Origin: Hyphomicrobiales bacterium
GTDB lineage: Bacteria; Pseudomonadota; Alphaproteobacteria; Rhizobiales; Xanthobacteraceae
Assembly (NCBI GenBank): GCA_021732215.1
Contig: JAKFVL010000009.1
Span: forward strand, 62,001-126,000
Direction of reading: 5' to 3'
Length of the DNA: 64,000 bases
Shown here: positions 53,777 through 63,100 of the stretch, in pieces
How positions within the stretch are numbered: position 1 is the stretch's first letter
Layout: every line of letters begins with the position of its first letter
Translations under genes and position numbers: made by a program
The notes under the pieces: generated by a model
What the model was told of the DNA's origin: nothing
What the model saw: the letters and a program-made list of their open reading frames with translations, nothing else
Database searches by the model: none

Positions 53777-55006
53777 CTATCTGTCGGGCGACAACGGCAT
53801 ATCGATCCCACCCTTGATATGCGTGATCGGACCGGCGGACGACGGCATCACATCGAAGTCGAATATCTCGGTAGGGAGCCACAGCGTCGCACACGCATTC
53901 GGCACGTCGACGACACCCGAGATATGTCCCTGACATGGCGCGGTGCCGAGGATCGAGTAGGCCTGTGCACCGGAGTAGCCGAATTTCTTCAGATACTCGA
54001 TCGCGTTTAGGCATGCCTGCCGATAAGCGATGTGAACATCGAGATAATGCTGCTTGCCTTGCTCGTCGACCGATATGCCTTCGAAGATCAGATAGTCCTT
54101 GTAGTTCGGCGTGATCGGCGACGGCTTGAAAATCGGATTCTTGATGCCGTACTTGGCCATGCCATCCTTGATGACATCGACCTTGAGATGCAGCCAGCCG
54201 GCCATTTCGATGGCCCCGCAGAAGGTGATTTCGCCGTCACCTTGGCTGAAGTGGAGGTCACCCATCGAAAGACCGCCGCCCGGCACATAAACCGGGAAGT
54301 AGATTTTCGAACCGCGTGACAAATCCTTGATGTCGCAATTGCCGCCATGCTCGCGCGGCGGAACAGTGCGCGCACCCTCTCCGGCCGCCTTGGCTTTGGC
54401 ATCGCCGGCCATACGGCCCATATGCGCGGTCGGACCAAATGGTGGATTGGCAAGGCCTGGCACGCGCGTGGGATTGGTCGCGATCAGCTCGGCTTCGCGC
54501 TTATTCCACATCGCGAGCATCTTCGGATCGGGCAGACAACCGATCAGGCCGGGATGAATCAGACCGGCAAAATTGACACCGGGGATGTGGCGCGATGAGG
54601 TATAGAGACCCCGGATGTCCCAGATCGACTTTTGCGCCAGCGGAAAGTGATCGGTCAGAAACCCGCCACCGTTCTTCTTCGAGAAGAAGCCGTTAAAGCC
54701 CCAAAGGCTTTCCTTTAACGCGCCGACATCGAGAAGATCGACGACGAGAAGATCACCAGGCTCCGCCCCCTTGACGCCGATAGGTCCGGAAAGAAAATGA
54801 ACGATCGACAGATCGATGTCACGGACGTCGTCGGCAGAGTCGTTGTTCTTGATGAAGCCACCGGTCCAATCATACGTCTCGATAATGAAGTCGTCGCCCG
54901 GCTTGACCCACGCCACCATTGGAATGTCGGGGTGCCAGCGATTGTGAATCATATCGTTTTCATAGGGCGACTTGGTGAGATCGACCTTGATCAGCGTCTC
55001 AGGCAT
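53777..55006 (-). CDS. fmdA: Formamidase (acetamidase/formamidase family)
   Basis: A 409-residue enzyme of full FmdA length, hydrolysing formamide to formate and ammonia in the cytoplasm. Family stretches: HNRWHPDIPMVAWVKPGD, ETYDWTGGFIKNNDSADDV, HFLSGPIGVKGAEPGDLLVV, REHGGNCDIKDLSRGS, GGGLSMGDLHFSQGDGEITFCG. It lies 35 bases downstream of the amide/urea transporter, so uptake and hydrolysis are encoded together. Confidence 0.94.
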   Translation of the reverse strand: MPETLIKVDLTKSPYENDMIHNRWHPDIPMVAWVKPGDDFIIETYDWTGGFIKNNDSADDVRDIDLSIVHFLSGPIGVKGAEPGDLLVVDLLDVGALKESLWGFNGFFSKKNGGGFLTDHFPLAQKSIWDIRGLYTSSRHIPGVNFAGLIHPGLIGCLPDPKMLAMWNKREAELIATNPTRVPGLANPPFGPTAHMGRMAGDAKAKAAGEGARTVPPREHGGNCDIKDLSRGSKIYFPVYVPGGGLSMGDLHFSQGDGEITFCGAIEMAGWLHLKVDVIKDGMAKYGIKNPIFKPSPITPNYKDYLIFEGISVDEQGKQHYLDVHIAYRQACLNAIEYLKKFGYSGAQAYSILGTAPCQGHISGVVDVPNACATLWLPTEIFDFDVMPSSAGPITHIKGGIDMPLSPDR

Positions 55007-55041
55007 TCACGACTCCCCTTGGTTATCAAACGGACTTCACC

Positions 55042-55731
55042 TCAAACAGACAGGAACTTGGAGATCTGCGTCGCATCGACGCCTTCACGCGTGTCGTCAC
55101 GGACGATCTCGCCATTCTCGATCACGAGAACACGGTCCGCGATATCAAGCGCAAAACTGAGAACCTGCTCGGATACGACGATCGAGAGGCCGCGCTCGTC
55201 GCGGATGCGGCGAAGCGTTCGTGCCATCTCACGGATGATCGACGGCTGAATACCCTCCGTTGGCTCGTCGAGCAGGAGAATTTTCGGTTTGGTTGCAAGC
55301 GCGCGCGCGATGGCGAGTTGCTGCTGCTGGCCGCCCGACAGATTGCCGCCACGGCGATCCTTCATTTCGAGCAGCACCGGAAACAGCTCGTAGATATCGC
55401 CTGGCACCTCTTTATCGCCACCAGCCACAAGCCCGGTCTCGATATTCTCCTTCACCGTCATGGTCGAGAAGATCATGCGGCCCTGGGGTACATAGGCCAT
55501 TCCCTTGGCGACGCGCTCATAGCTCTTGAGCGTGCTCAACTCCGCGCCGTCCATCGTGACCGAGCCGCTTTTGGTTGGTATGATGCCCATCAGCGATTTC
55601 ATCAGCGTGGTCTTGCCCATGCCATTCCGGCCCATGATCGCGACGATCTCGTTCGGCGCAACCGCGACATTAAGGCCGTGAAGCACTTCGCTCTGCCCGT
55701 AGGCCACATGGAGATCGGAAATCGCCAGCAT
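55042..55731 (-). CDS. urtE: Urea/short-chain-amide ABC transporter ATPase, UrtE-like
   Basis: A 229-residue ATPase of the UrtE/LivF type: Walker A GRNGMGKTTLM, signature LSGGQQQQLAIARAL, Walker B LLLDEPTEGIQPS. GRNGMGKTTL and EPTEGIQPS are typical for UrtE. It works with UrtD on the inner face of the membrane. Being beside formamidase, the transporter may be specific for formamide or short amides (FmdDEF) rather than urea. Confidence 0.9.
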   Translation of the reverse strand: MLAISDLHVAYGQSEVLHGLNVAVAPNEIVAIMGRNGMGKTTLMKSLMGIIPTKSGSVTMDGAELSTLKSYERVAKGMAYVPQGRMIFSTMTVKENIETGLVAGGDKEVPGDIYELFPVLLEMKDRRGGNLSGGQQQQLAIARALATKPKILLLDEPTEGIQPSIIREMARTLRRIRDERGLSIVVSEQVLSFALDIADRVLVIENGEIVRDDTREGVDATQISKFLSV

Positions 55732-55753
55732 CGGTGCTATCCTCGTTGTTCGC

Positions 55754-56509
55754 TCAGTGCCCGAGATAAACTTCGATCACCTTCGAGTCGTTCTTCACCT
55801 TTTCCATCGAGCCCTCCGATAGAATTTTGCCCTGATGCAGAACGGTGACCTTGTGCGCGATATCCTCGACAAATTTCATGTCGTGCTCGATCACAAGAAC
55901 AGAGCGATTCTTGATGATGGTATTGAGCAGTTCCGCAGTCTTGACACGCTCACTGACGCTCATGCCGGCGACCGGTTCATCGAGCATCAGGAGATCGGGG
56001 TCTTGAATCAGCAACATGCCGATTTCGAGCCATTGCTTCTGGCCGTGGCTCAGGAAGCTCGCGTAAGTTTTGAGTTTGTCCTTGAGAAAGATCATCTCCG
56101 CGACTTCTTCGACGCGATCCTTGACAGCATCATCGCGCTTGAAGGCGAGCGAGCCGAAAACGGTTCGGCCGCGCGGATAGGAAATTTCCAGATTTTCGAA
56201 CACAGTCAGGTCGTCGAAGATCGACGGCGTCTGAAACTTGCGACCGACGCCAGCCTGCACGATCTCATTCTCCTTTAGTTTCGTTAGCTCCTTGCCACGG
56301 AACTGGATCGCACCCGACGTCGCCTTGGTCTTCCCGCAAATCAGGTCGAGAACCGTCGTCTTGCCCGCTCCGTTCGGGCCGATGATGACGCGAATCTCGT
56401 TCTCCTCGACGTAGAAAGACAGATCATTGACGGCCTTGAAGCCGTCGAACGATACAGTCAGTCCCTCGACCGCGAGCAGAAATTCCTGTGGTTGATGACC
56501 GATCAGCAC
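55754..56509 (-). CDS. urtD: Urea/short-chain-amide ABC transporter ATPase, UrtD-like
   Basis: A 251-residue ATPase with Walker A GPNGAGKTTVLD, the UrtD hallmark GVGRKFQTPSIFDDLTVFEN, signature LSHGQKQWLEIGM and Walker B LLMLDEPVAGMS. The LSHGQKQWLEIGML stretch is diagnostic for UrtD within the HAAT family. It lies in the operon between urtC and urtE with short gaps. Confidence 0.92.
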   Translation of the reverse strand: MLIGHQPQEFLLAVEGLTVSFDGFKAVNDLSFYVEENEIRVIIGPNGAGKTTVLDLICGKTKATSGAIQFRGKELTKLKENEIVQAGVGRKFQTPSIFDDLTVFENLEISYPRGRTVFGSLAFKRDDAVKDRVEEVAEMIFLKDKLKTYASFLSHGQKQWLEIGMLLIQDPDLLMLDEPVAGMSVSERVKTAELLNTIIKNRSVLVIEHDMKFVEDIAHKVTVLHQGKILSEGSMEKVKNDSKVIEVYLGH

Positions 56510-56527
56510 GAGACCTCTCCTGTTTCG

Positions 56528-57670
56528 CTATTCCGCCGGCGCGCCGACCGCGATCGATCTACCTGACCAGCGCTTCCTGGATTTGACCAACGTCAACAAC
56601 CGATCGACATGACGCTGAACGTGATCGCGCCAGATGCCTGAAAGACCATTCGGGAAGAACAGCACGACAGCGATGAACAAGCCGCCAAGTCCAAACAACC
56701 AGAGTTGCGGGAATGATTCCGAAAGGCTTGTCTTGGCAAAACTCACAAGCAACGCGCCATAGACCGCACCGAAGATCGACATACGGCCGCCGACGGCGGT
56801 GTAGATCACCATCTCGATCGAAGGCACGATACCGACGAAGGATGGCGACATGAAGCCGACATTCAGCGTGAACATCGCGCCGCCGATCGCAGCAAGCATC
56901 GCCGCCACGCAGAAAGCAAAGATCTTGAAGTTCGCGACGCTGTAGCCGGAGAACCGGACGCGGTCTTCCTGCTCGCGCATCGCCACCAGAATTCGGCCGA
57001 GCTTGGTCAGCCGAATGAACTGCGCCGCGCAGATACAGCCGAACAGAAGGATGACTTCTACGAAGTACAATATGAACTTCGCGTGGTCGGTGCGGATATC
57101 CCAGCCAAGAAGCGTGCGCAGGTCGGTGATGCCGTTGATGCCGCCGATATAGCCCTGCTGACCGACGATCAGGATCGTAAGGATCGCAGCAATAGCTTGC
57201 GTGATGATCGCGAAGTAAACGCCGCCGACGCGGCGTTTGAACATCGCTGCGCCGATAATGAAGGCAATGATCGCGGGCACCAGAAGGATTGCGATCAGCG
57301 TGAACGGCAAGCTATGAAATGGCTTCCAGAAGAACGGAAGCTGGGTAAGCTGGTTCCAGTCCATAAAATCCGGAATGCCAGGCGTGGACTGGATCTTGGT
57401 GTTAGCGACACTTGAAGCCTCGAGCTTCAGGAACATCGCCATGCAATAGCCACCGAGGCCGAAAAACACGCCCTGGCCGAGACTGAGAATACCGCCATAA
57501 CCCCAGCAGATCACGAGGCCGATCGCCACGAATGCATAGGTCAGATACTTCGCCACGAGATTGAGACGGAAAATATCGAGCGTCAGCGGAAGGATCAGGA
57601 AGAGCAGCAGCGCCAGCGACAAAAAGCCGAGCAGTTCGGATCGATTGAAGAAACGCGAATTGATGATCAT
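56528..57670 (-). CDS. urtC: Urea/short-chain-amide ABC transporter permease, UrtC-like
   Basis: A 380-residue permease, about ten helices, with UrtC features: CWGYGGILSLGQGVFFGLGGY, QGYIGGINGITDL, LGRILVAMREQEDRVRFSGY and TAVGGRMSIFGAVYGALLV. It forms the membrane channel together with UrtB. It starts 21 bases after urtB. Confidence 0.92.
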   Translation of the reverse strand: MIINSRFFNRSELLGFLSLALLLFLILPLTLDIFRLNLVAKYLTYAFVAIGLVICWGYGGILSLGQGVFFGLGGYCMAMFLKLEASSVANTKIQSTPGIPDFMDWNQLTQLPFFWKPFHSLPFTLIAILLVPAIIAFIIGAAMFKRRVGGVYFAIITQAIAAILTILIVGQQGYIGGINGITDLRTLLGWDIRTDHAKFILYFVEVILLFGCICAAQFIRLTKLGRILVAMREQEDRVRFSGYSVANFKIFAFCVAAMLAAIGGAMFTLNVGFMSPSFVGIVPSIEMVIYTAVGGRMSIFGAVYGALLVSFAKTSLSESFPQLWLFGLGGLFIAVVLFFPNGLSGIWRDHVQRHVDRLLTLVKSRKRWSGRSIAVGAPAE

Positions 57671-57691
57671 GATCCGGTTTCCGTTTTCTGG

Positions 57692-58618
57692 CTATTTGCG
57701 GACCTTGAGGGCAAACAGGCCCTGCGGCCGCACCATCAGGATTGCGACAATCGCCAGCAGCGTGAGCACCTTGGCCATCGACCCCGACATGAAGAATTCC
57801 ATCGTCGATTGCGCCTGCGAAATGGTGAATGCAGAAGCGATAGTGCCGAGCAGGCTCGCCGCTCCACCGAACACAACCACGAGGAACGTATCGACAATGT
57901 AGAGCTGCCCGGCGGTGGGTCCGGTCGAACCGATCATCGTAAAGGCGGAGCCCGCGATGCCGGCAATGCCGCAGCCCAGCCCGAAGGTGTAACGATCGAC
58001 CTTCTCGGTGTTGATGCCGACCGCACCAGCCATCACGCGATTCTGGACCACAGCGCGCACCTGCTTGCCCCAGCGCGAACGGTACATGATGTAGGCTACG
58101 GCGACGGTGATGAGCGTGGTCAGCACCATCACGAAGATGCCGTTGATCGGCACTTCAATCGTATCTGTAATCTGTTGTGAACCGAGCATCCACTGCGGTA
58201 GTTCGACACCGACTTCGCGCGCGCCGAAGACCGAGCGATACGCCTGCTGAAGGATCAGGCTGAGGCCCCATGTCGCGAGCAGGGTATCCAGCGGCCGCTT
58301 GTAGAGATGGCGGATCAACGCCCATTCGACCAACATGCCAAGCGCACCCGACGCAACAAAGGCAAGCGCCATGGCGATGAAGAAATAACCGGAAAAGATC
58401 GAAGGCACATAGCTCTGAACGAAACTCGACGTCAGCCAGGTAACGTAAGCCCCGAGAATCATGAATTCCCCATGGGCCATGTTGATGACGCCCATCTGGC
58501 CAAAAATGATCGCGAGTCCCAGCGCCATCAGGACGTAGACGGAGAAGAGAATGAGCCCGGCGAATCCCTGCATCGCGAAGATCGCGCCAAGATCACCGAC
58601 CGAATAGTCGCCGAACAT
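57692..58618 (-). CDS. urtB: Urea/short-chain-amide ABC transporter permease, UrtB-like
   Basis: A 308-residue permease: MALGLAIIFGQMGVINMAHGEFMILGAY condensed, RPLDTLLATWGLSLILQQAYR, and VQNRVMAGAVGINTEKVDRYTF. These are UrtB motifs. I chose ATG 58618 because GGAGG lies eight bases upstream. A longer reading from ATG 58648 would begin inside the stem of a 13-bp hairpin. It lacks the N-terminal extra domain seen in many cyanobacterial and rhizobial UrtB, as is usual for FmdE-like forms. Confidence 0.9.
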   Translation of the reverse strand: MFGDYSVGDLGAIFAMQGFAGLILFSVYVLMALGLAIIFGQMGVINMAHGEFMILGAYVTWLTSSFVQSYVPSIFSGYFFIAMALAFVASGALGMLVEWALIRHLYKRPLDTLLATWGLSLILQQAYRSVFGAREVGVELPQWMLGSQQITDTIEVPINGIFVMVLTTLITVAVAYIMYRSRWGKQVRAVVQNRVMAGAVGINTEKVDRYTFGLGCGIAGIAGSAFTMIGSTGPTAGQLYIVDTFLVVVFGGAASLLGTIASAFTISQAQSTMEFFMSGSMAKVLTLLAIVAILMVRPQGLFALKVRK

Positions 58619-58641
58619 CTCAATGTCCTCCGGAACGAGGT

Positions 58642-58670
58642 CCCGCATCGCGGTCTGACCGCGATGCGGG
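58642..58670 (-). terminator. 13-bp perfect hairpin between urtA and urtB
   Basis: CCCGCATCGCGGT (58642-58654) and its exact complement (58658-58670) enclose the 3-base loop CTG. No U-run follows. As in the Liv operon at 20783, the hairpin separates the abundant binding-protein gene from the first permease gene and is likely an mRNA-stabilising or attenuating element. Confidence 0.65.
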
Positions 58671-58719
58671 GCTGTGGGCGAGAACTCGTCGAAAATTCCC
58701 GCCAGGGAGCTGCGTTGAA

Positions 58720-59979
58720 CTACTGGTAGCCCTTCGGGAATGGATCGGGCTCGACCAGGTTCGCTGTCTCAAAGATCAGTTCATACTGGCCGTCGAGCTT
58801 CGCGCGTCCGACGCGCGTTTTTGACCAAAGGTGGTGATTTTCGTGGATACGAACGTAACCTTCGGGCGCGCCCTTGAACTCGACGCCGGGGGATGCGGCT
58901 GCGACCTTGTCGACGTCGAAACTGTTGGCTTTTTCGACGGTCGCTTTCCACAGCCAAGGCCCGAGGTAGGCCGCCTGCGTCACGTCGCCGATCACGGTTT
59001 TCTCACCCCACATCTTCTTGAAGGCGGTGACGAAAGCCTTGTTGTTCTCGTTGTTGAGAGACTGGAAATACTTCATGCAGGCATAGGCGCCGGCAATGTT
59101 CTCGCCGCCGATGCCGTCGATCTCGTCCTCGGTCACCGAGATGGTGAGCAAGGTCTGCTTCGACAGATCGATGCCGGCCGCCTTCAACTGCTTGTAGAAC
59201 GCGACGTTCGAACCGCCGACGATAATGGCGTAGATCACGTCCGGTTTGGTCAGCTTGATCTTGTTGATGACCGAGTTGAACTGGGTGTGGCCGAGCGGAA
59301 AGTATTCTTCGCCGACCACCTTCGTCTTCATATTGTTTTCAATATGCTTGCGCGCGATCTTGTTCGAGGTGCGCGGCCAGATGTAATCCGATCCGAGCAG
59401 ATAGAATGTCTTGGCGCCCTTCTCCTTGGCCACCCAGTCGAGGCCCGCGATAATCTGTTGGGTCGCCTCCTGGCCGGTGTAGATGACGTTCTTCGACTGC
59501 TCGAGACCTTCATAGAAAGTCGGGTAGTAGAGCATGCCATTGTATTGCTCGAACACCGGCAGCACCGCCTTCCGCGACGCTGACGTCCAGCACCCCATCA
59601 CCGACGCGCACTTGTCATTGACGAGGAGCTTTTTCGCCTTCTCGGCGAAGGTCGGCCAGTCGCTGCCGCCATCTTCCTGCACGAACTTGATTTTGCGGCC
59701 GAGGACGCCGCCCATGGCGTTGATCTGGTCGATCGCAAGTTTTTCCGCCTGGACAGAACCGGTTTCGCTGATCGCCATGGTTCCGGTCACAGAGTGAAGG
59801 ATACCCACGGTGACCTCGGTGTCGGTCACCGCCAAGCCTGTGGTGTTGACGACAGATGTCGGCGGACCTGCACCGAAAACAGGCGTCGATAGTAACGAAA
59901 GTGCCGGGAGTGCCGCCATTCCCATCAATAATTTGCGGCGGTCTACAAGGCTCAGACCTCTATCTTGCGCGTCCGACAT
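58720..59979 (-). CDS. urtA: Urea/short-chain-amide ABC binding protein, UrtA/FmdD-like
   Basis: A 419-residue periplasmic protein. The signal region VDRRKLLMGMAALPALSLLS then FGAGPP has a basic RR start typical of UrtA. Mature motifs are VTVGILHSVTGTMAISETG, INAMGGVLGRKI, MGCWTSASRKAVLPVFEQYN, LYYPTFYEGLEQS and LLGSDYIWPRTSN, all hallmarks of the UrtA/FmdD/AmiC-like family. AGGGG lies five bases upstream of ATG 59979. It is the first gene of the operon through fmdB and divergent from the permease-kinase gene. Confidence 0.93.
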   Translation of the reverse strand: MSDAQDRGLSLVDRRKLLMGMAALPALSLLSTPVFGAGPPTSVVNTTGLAVTDTEVTVGILHSVTGTMAISETGSVQAEKLAIDQINAMGGVLGRKIKFVQEDGGSDWPTFAEKAKKLLVNDKCASVMGCWTSASRKAVLPVFEQYNGMLYYPTFYEGLEQSKNVIYTGQEATQQIIAGLDWVAKEKGAKTFYLLGSDYIWPRTSNKIARKHIENNMKTKVVGEEYFPLGHTQFNSVINKIKLTKPDVIYAIIVGGSNVAFYKQLKAAGIDLSKQTLLTISVTEDEIDGIGGENIAGAYACMKYFQSLNNENNKAFVTAFKKMWGEKTVIGDVTQAAYLGPWLWKATVEKANSFDVDKVAAASPGVEFKGAPEGYVRIHENHHLWSKTRVGRAKLDGQYELIFETANLVEPDPFPKGYQ

Positions 59980-60079
59980 GACGGCCCCTTTCGCGGCTGG
60001 TTTTGGCTTCCGTCAGAAAGGTTGGCCCAATTTGTGCAGCGCACAGATACGCAGGATTGCGTATACTGCACCGCAAAAT

Positions 60080-60091
60080 GACTACGTAGTC
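60080..60091. promoter_or_regulatory. 12-bp perfect palindrome between the formamide operon and the permease-kinase
   Basis: GACTACGTAGTC lies in the 150-base divergent region, 39 bases before the kinase start. A GTATAC palindrome lies 20 bases to its left (60061-60066). A GG-N10-GC arrangement (TTGGCCCAATTTGTGCA, 60022-60038, plus strand) weakly resembles a sigma-54 promoter. It could be the binding site of the response regulator encoded at 63485; this is inferred from position only. Confidence 0.4.
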
Positions 60092-60129
60092 TGCGTGCAG
60101 TTCTACGCGAGCAATGAAGGAGTGAAGGC

Positions 60130-63100
60130 GTGTCGGGTCGACAGCGAATCGACCGTGTCCGGCGTCAATACAATCAGTGGGTGGCGAACCAGACACTGGA
60201 AGACTACGCGCTTCGCTTCACCGCCAAGAGCGCGCGGCGCTGGTCTGCGAGCCGCGTCGCAAACACCGCGCTTGGCGCAATTTCATTCCTTGCGCTGGAA
60301 GCGATCGGCGGAACCATCACGCTCAACTACGGCTTTACCAACTCGGTCGCCGCTATTGCTGTCGTCAGCGCGATTATCTTCTTCTGCGGATTGCCGATCG
60401 CCTACTACGCCGCCAAGTGCGGCGTGGATATTGACCTGCTCGCACGCGGCGCAGGCTTTGGTTACATCGGATCGACGATTACATCGCTGATCTATGCGTC
60501 GTTCACATTCATTTTCTTCGCCATCGAAGCAGTCATTCTCGCGATGGCTCTAGAAATTTGTTTTGGGCTTCCACGGCCGATTGGCTATCTCATCAGCGCT
60601 GTCGTCATTATTCCGCTGGTGACCCACGGCATCACGCTGATCAGCCGTTTTCAGCTCTGGACCCAGCCATTTTGGATTGTGCTTCATATCCTGCCCTTCA
60701 TCGCTATCGGTGCCAGCGACTCTCAGGTATTTCGCGATTGGGCCGGCTATCCCGGCGAGCACGGCGACATTTCAGGCCAGTTCAATCTCCTGCTGTTCGG
60801 TGCTGCCGCGTCCGTGGTCTTTTCTCTCATTGCGCAGATCGGCGAACAGGTCGACTTCCTGCGCTTTTTACCGCGCGATCGGCGCGATTCCAGGATGAGC
60901 TGGTGGCTTGCTTTACTGAGCGCCGGTCCAGGATGGATCGTGCTCGGCGCACTGAAGCTGATGGCCGGTTCATTCCTCGCTTACTACGCGCTGAGTCACG
61001 GCGTCGCGGCCGATCAGGCGGCAGAGCCAACACAGATGTATCTGACTGCGTTTCAGCAACTGGTTTCCCAGCCTAATGTTGCGATCGCGCTGACCGGATC
61101 GTTTGTCGTGCTGTCCCAGATCAAGATCAATGTGACGAACGCATATGCGGGATCCATTGCATGGTCGAACTTCTTCTCGCGATTAACCCACAGCCATCCC
61201 GGCCGCGTCGTATGGCTGGTCTTCAACGTCGTCGTCGCGCTGCTGTTGATGGAGATCGGTGTCTACAAGGCACTGGAGCAAACGCTCGGACTTTATTCCA
61301 ACATTGCTATCGCCTGGGTCGGCGCGCTGGTGTCCGATCTCGTCGTCAACAAGCCGCTCGGCCTGCGGCCGCAAACCATGGATTTCAAACGCGCGCATCT
61401 CTACGACATCAATCCGGTTGGCGTCGGCGCCATGGTGATCGCAACCATCTTGTCGATTGCCGCCTTCTATGGATTGTTCGGCGCAACGGCGAAGGCCCTT
61501 GCACCATTTATCGCGCTCGGCTCCGCATTCGTCACGGCGCCGATCATCGCCTATCTGACCGGTGGAAAATTCTATCTCGCGCGCAAACCGAAGCGCATGT
61601 GGCAGGATATGCCTGCGATCCAGTGCTGTATCTGCGAGCATTCTTTTGAGCCGGAAGACATGGCAAGCTGTCCGGCCTACGCCGGTCCGATCTGCTCGTT
61701 ATGCTGCTCCCTCGACGCCCGCTGTCACGATCTGTGCAAGCCGCATGCGCGTGTCCAGGCCCAAGTTTCCGAATCTTTCAGCCGTATCCTGCCACAGCCC
61801 GTTTTCAATATCCTGAACTCGCAACTTGGCAGGTATCTCTGCGCATTCATGGCGTCGAGTGCGCTGCTCGGGGTAACGCTCGGACTGATCTATCTCCAGA
61901 CCTCCGTCGATACGCCAAACATGCTCGCACTCGGTCAAGTGCTGTGGAAGGTCTTCTTCGCCTTGATGATCATCGTGGGGGTAGTCGTTTGGTTGTTCGT
62001 GCTGGCGCAACAAAGCCGTAAAGCCGCAGAGGCCGAGACCGCACGGCAGACCACGCTGTTGATACAGGAAATCGACGCTCATCAACGCACCGATGCAGAA
62101 CTGCAGCGCGCAAAGGAAGCAGCCGAATCGGCAAATCTGGCAAAGAGCCGCTATGTCGTCGGACTGAGCCATGAGCTGCGCTCGCCGCTGAATGCGATCA
62201 GCGGCTACGCACAGCTTCTTGAGCAAGACAGCACGCTGCTCGCGAAAGCGAGGAACCAAGTCGGTGTGATGCGGCGAAGCGCGGACCACCTGTCCGGGCT
62301 TATCGATGGCATTCTCGACATCTCCAAGATCGAGGCCGGACGCATTCATCTGTCGCGCGATGAAGTTCGTCTGACCGAGTTTCTGGATCAGATTGTCAGC
62401 ATGTTCCGCCTGCAAGCTGCGGCAAAAGGAATCGAGTTCCACTTTCAGCCTCCCGATTTTTTGCCGCCGGTGGTTTATGCGGACGAAGCACGGCTAAGGC
62501 AGGTGCTGATCAATCTGCTTTCCAATGCCATCAAGTTCACGCAGTCTGGCAGCGTTCGCTTCACGATTGAGTATCGTAGCCCGGTTGCGGAGTTCCGGGT
62601 GATCGATACCGGCCCCGGCATAGCTCCCGACGATCTTGAGCGCATCTTTGCGCCGTTCGAGCGCGGCTCGCTCGGCGCCGCGCAACCGCTGACCGGAACA
62701 GGTCTCGGCCTCACCATCAGCCGACTGCTCGCCGGTGTAATGGGCGGCAACATCACCGTCACAAGCACGGTCGGCTCGGGCAGCGTATTCCGGGTGAAGT
62801 TGCTGCTATCCGAAGTCACCCATCCTACCCGCAAACCCATCATTGAGGGTCCGATCACGGGCTATGAGGGCCGGCGAAGAACAGTGATTGTCAGCGACGA
62901 TGACCCTGTGCAGCGGGATATGCTCCGCGAAGTTCTCGATCCGCTCGGCTTTATCGTCCTCACAGCCGCGAACGGCCTGGAATGCTTACGACTTGCCGAG
63001 CACTCGAAGCCAGATCTGTTTCTGCTGGATATCACCATGCCGGTAATGGACGGCTGGACTGTCGCGCAGACGCTCCGCGCCGGCGGTCACCACGATGCAC

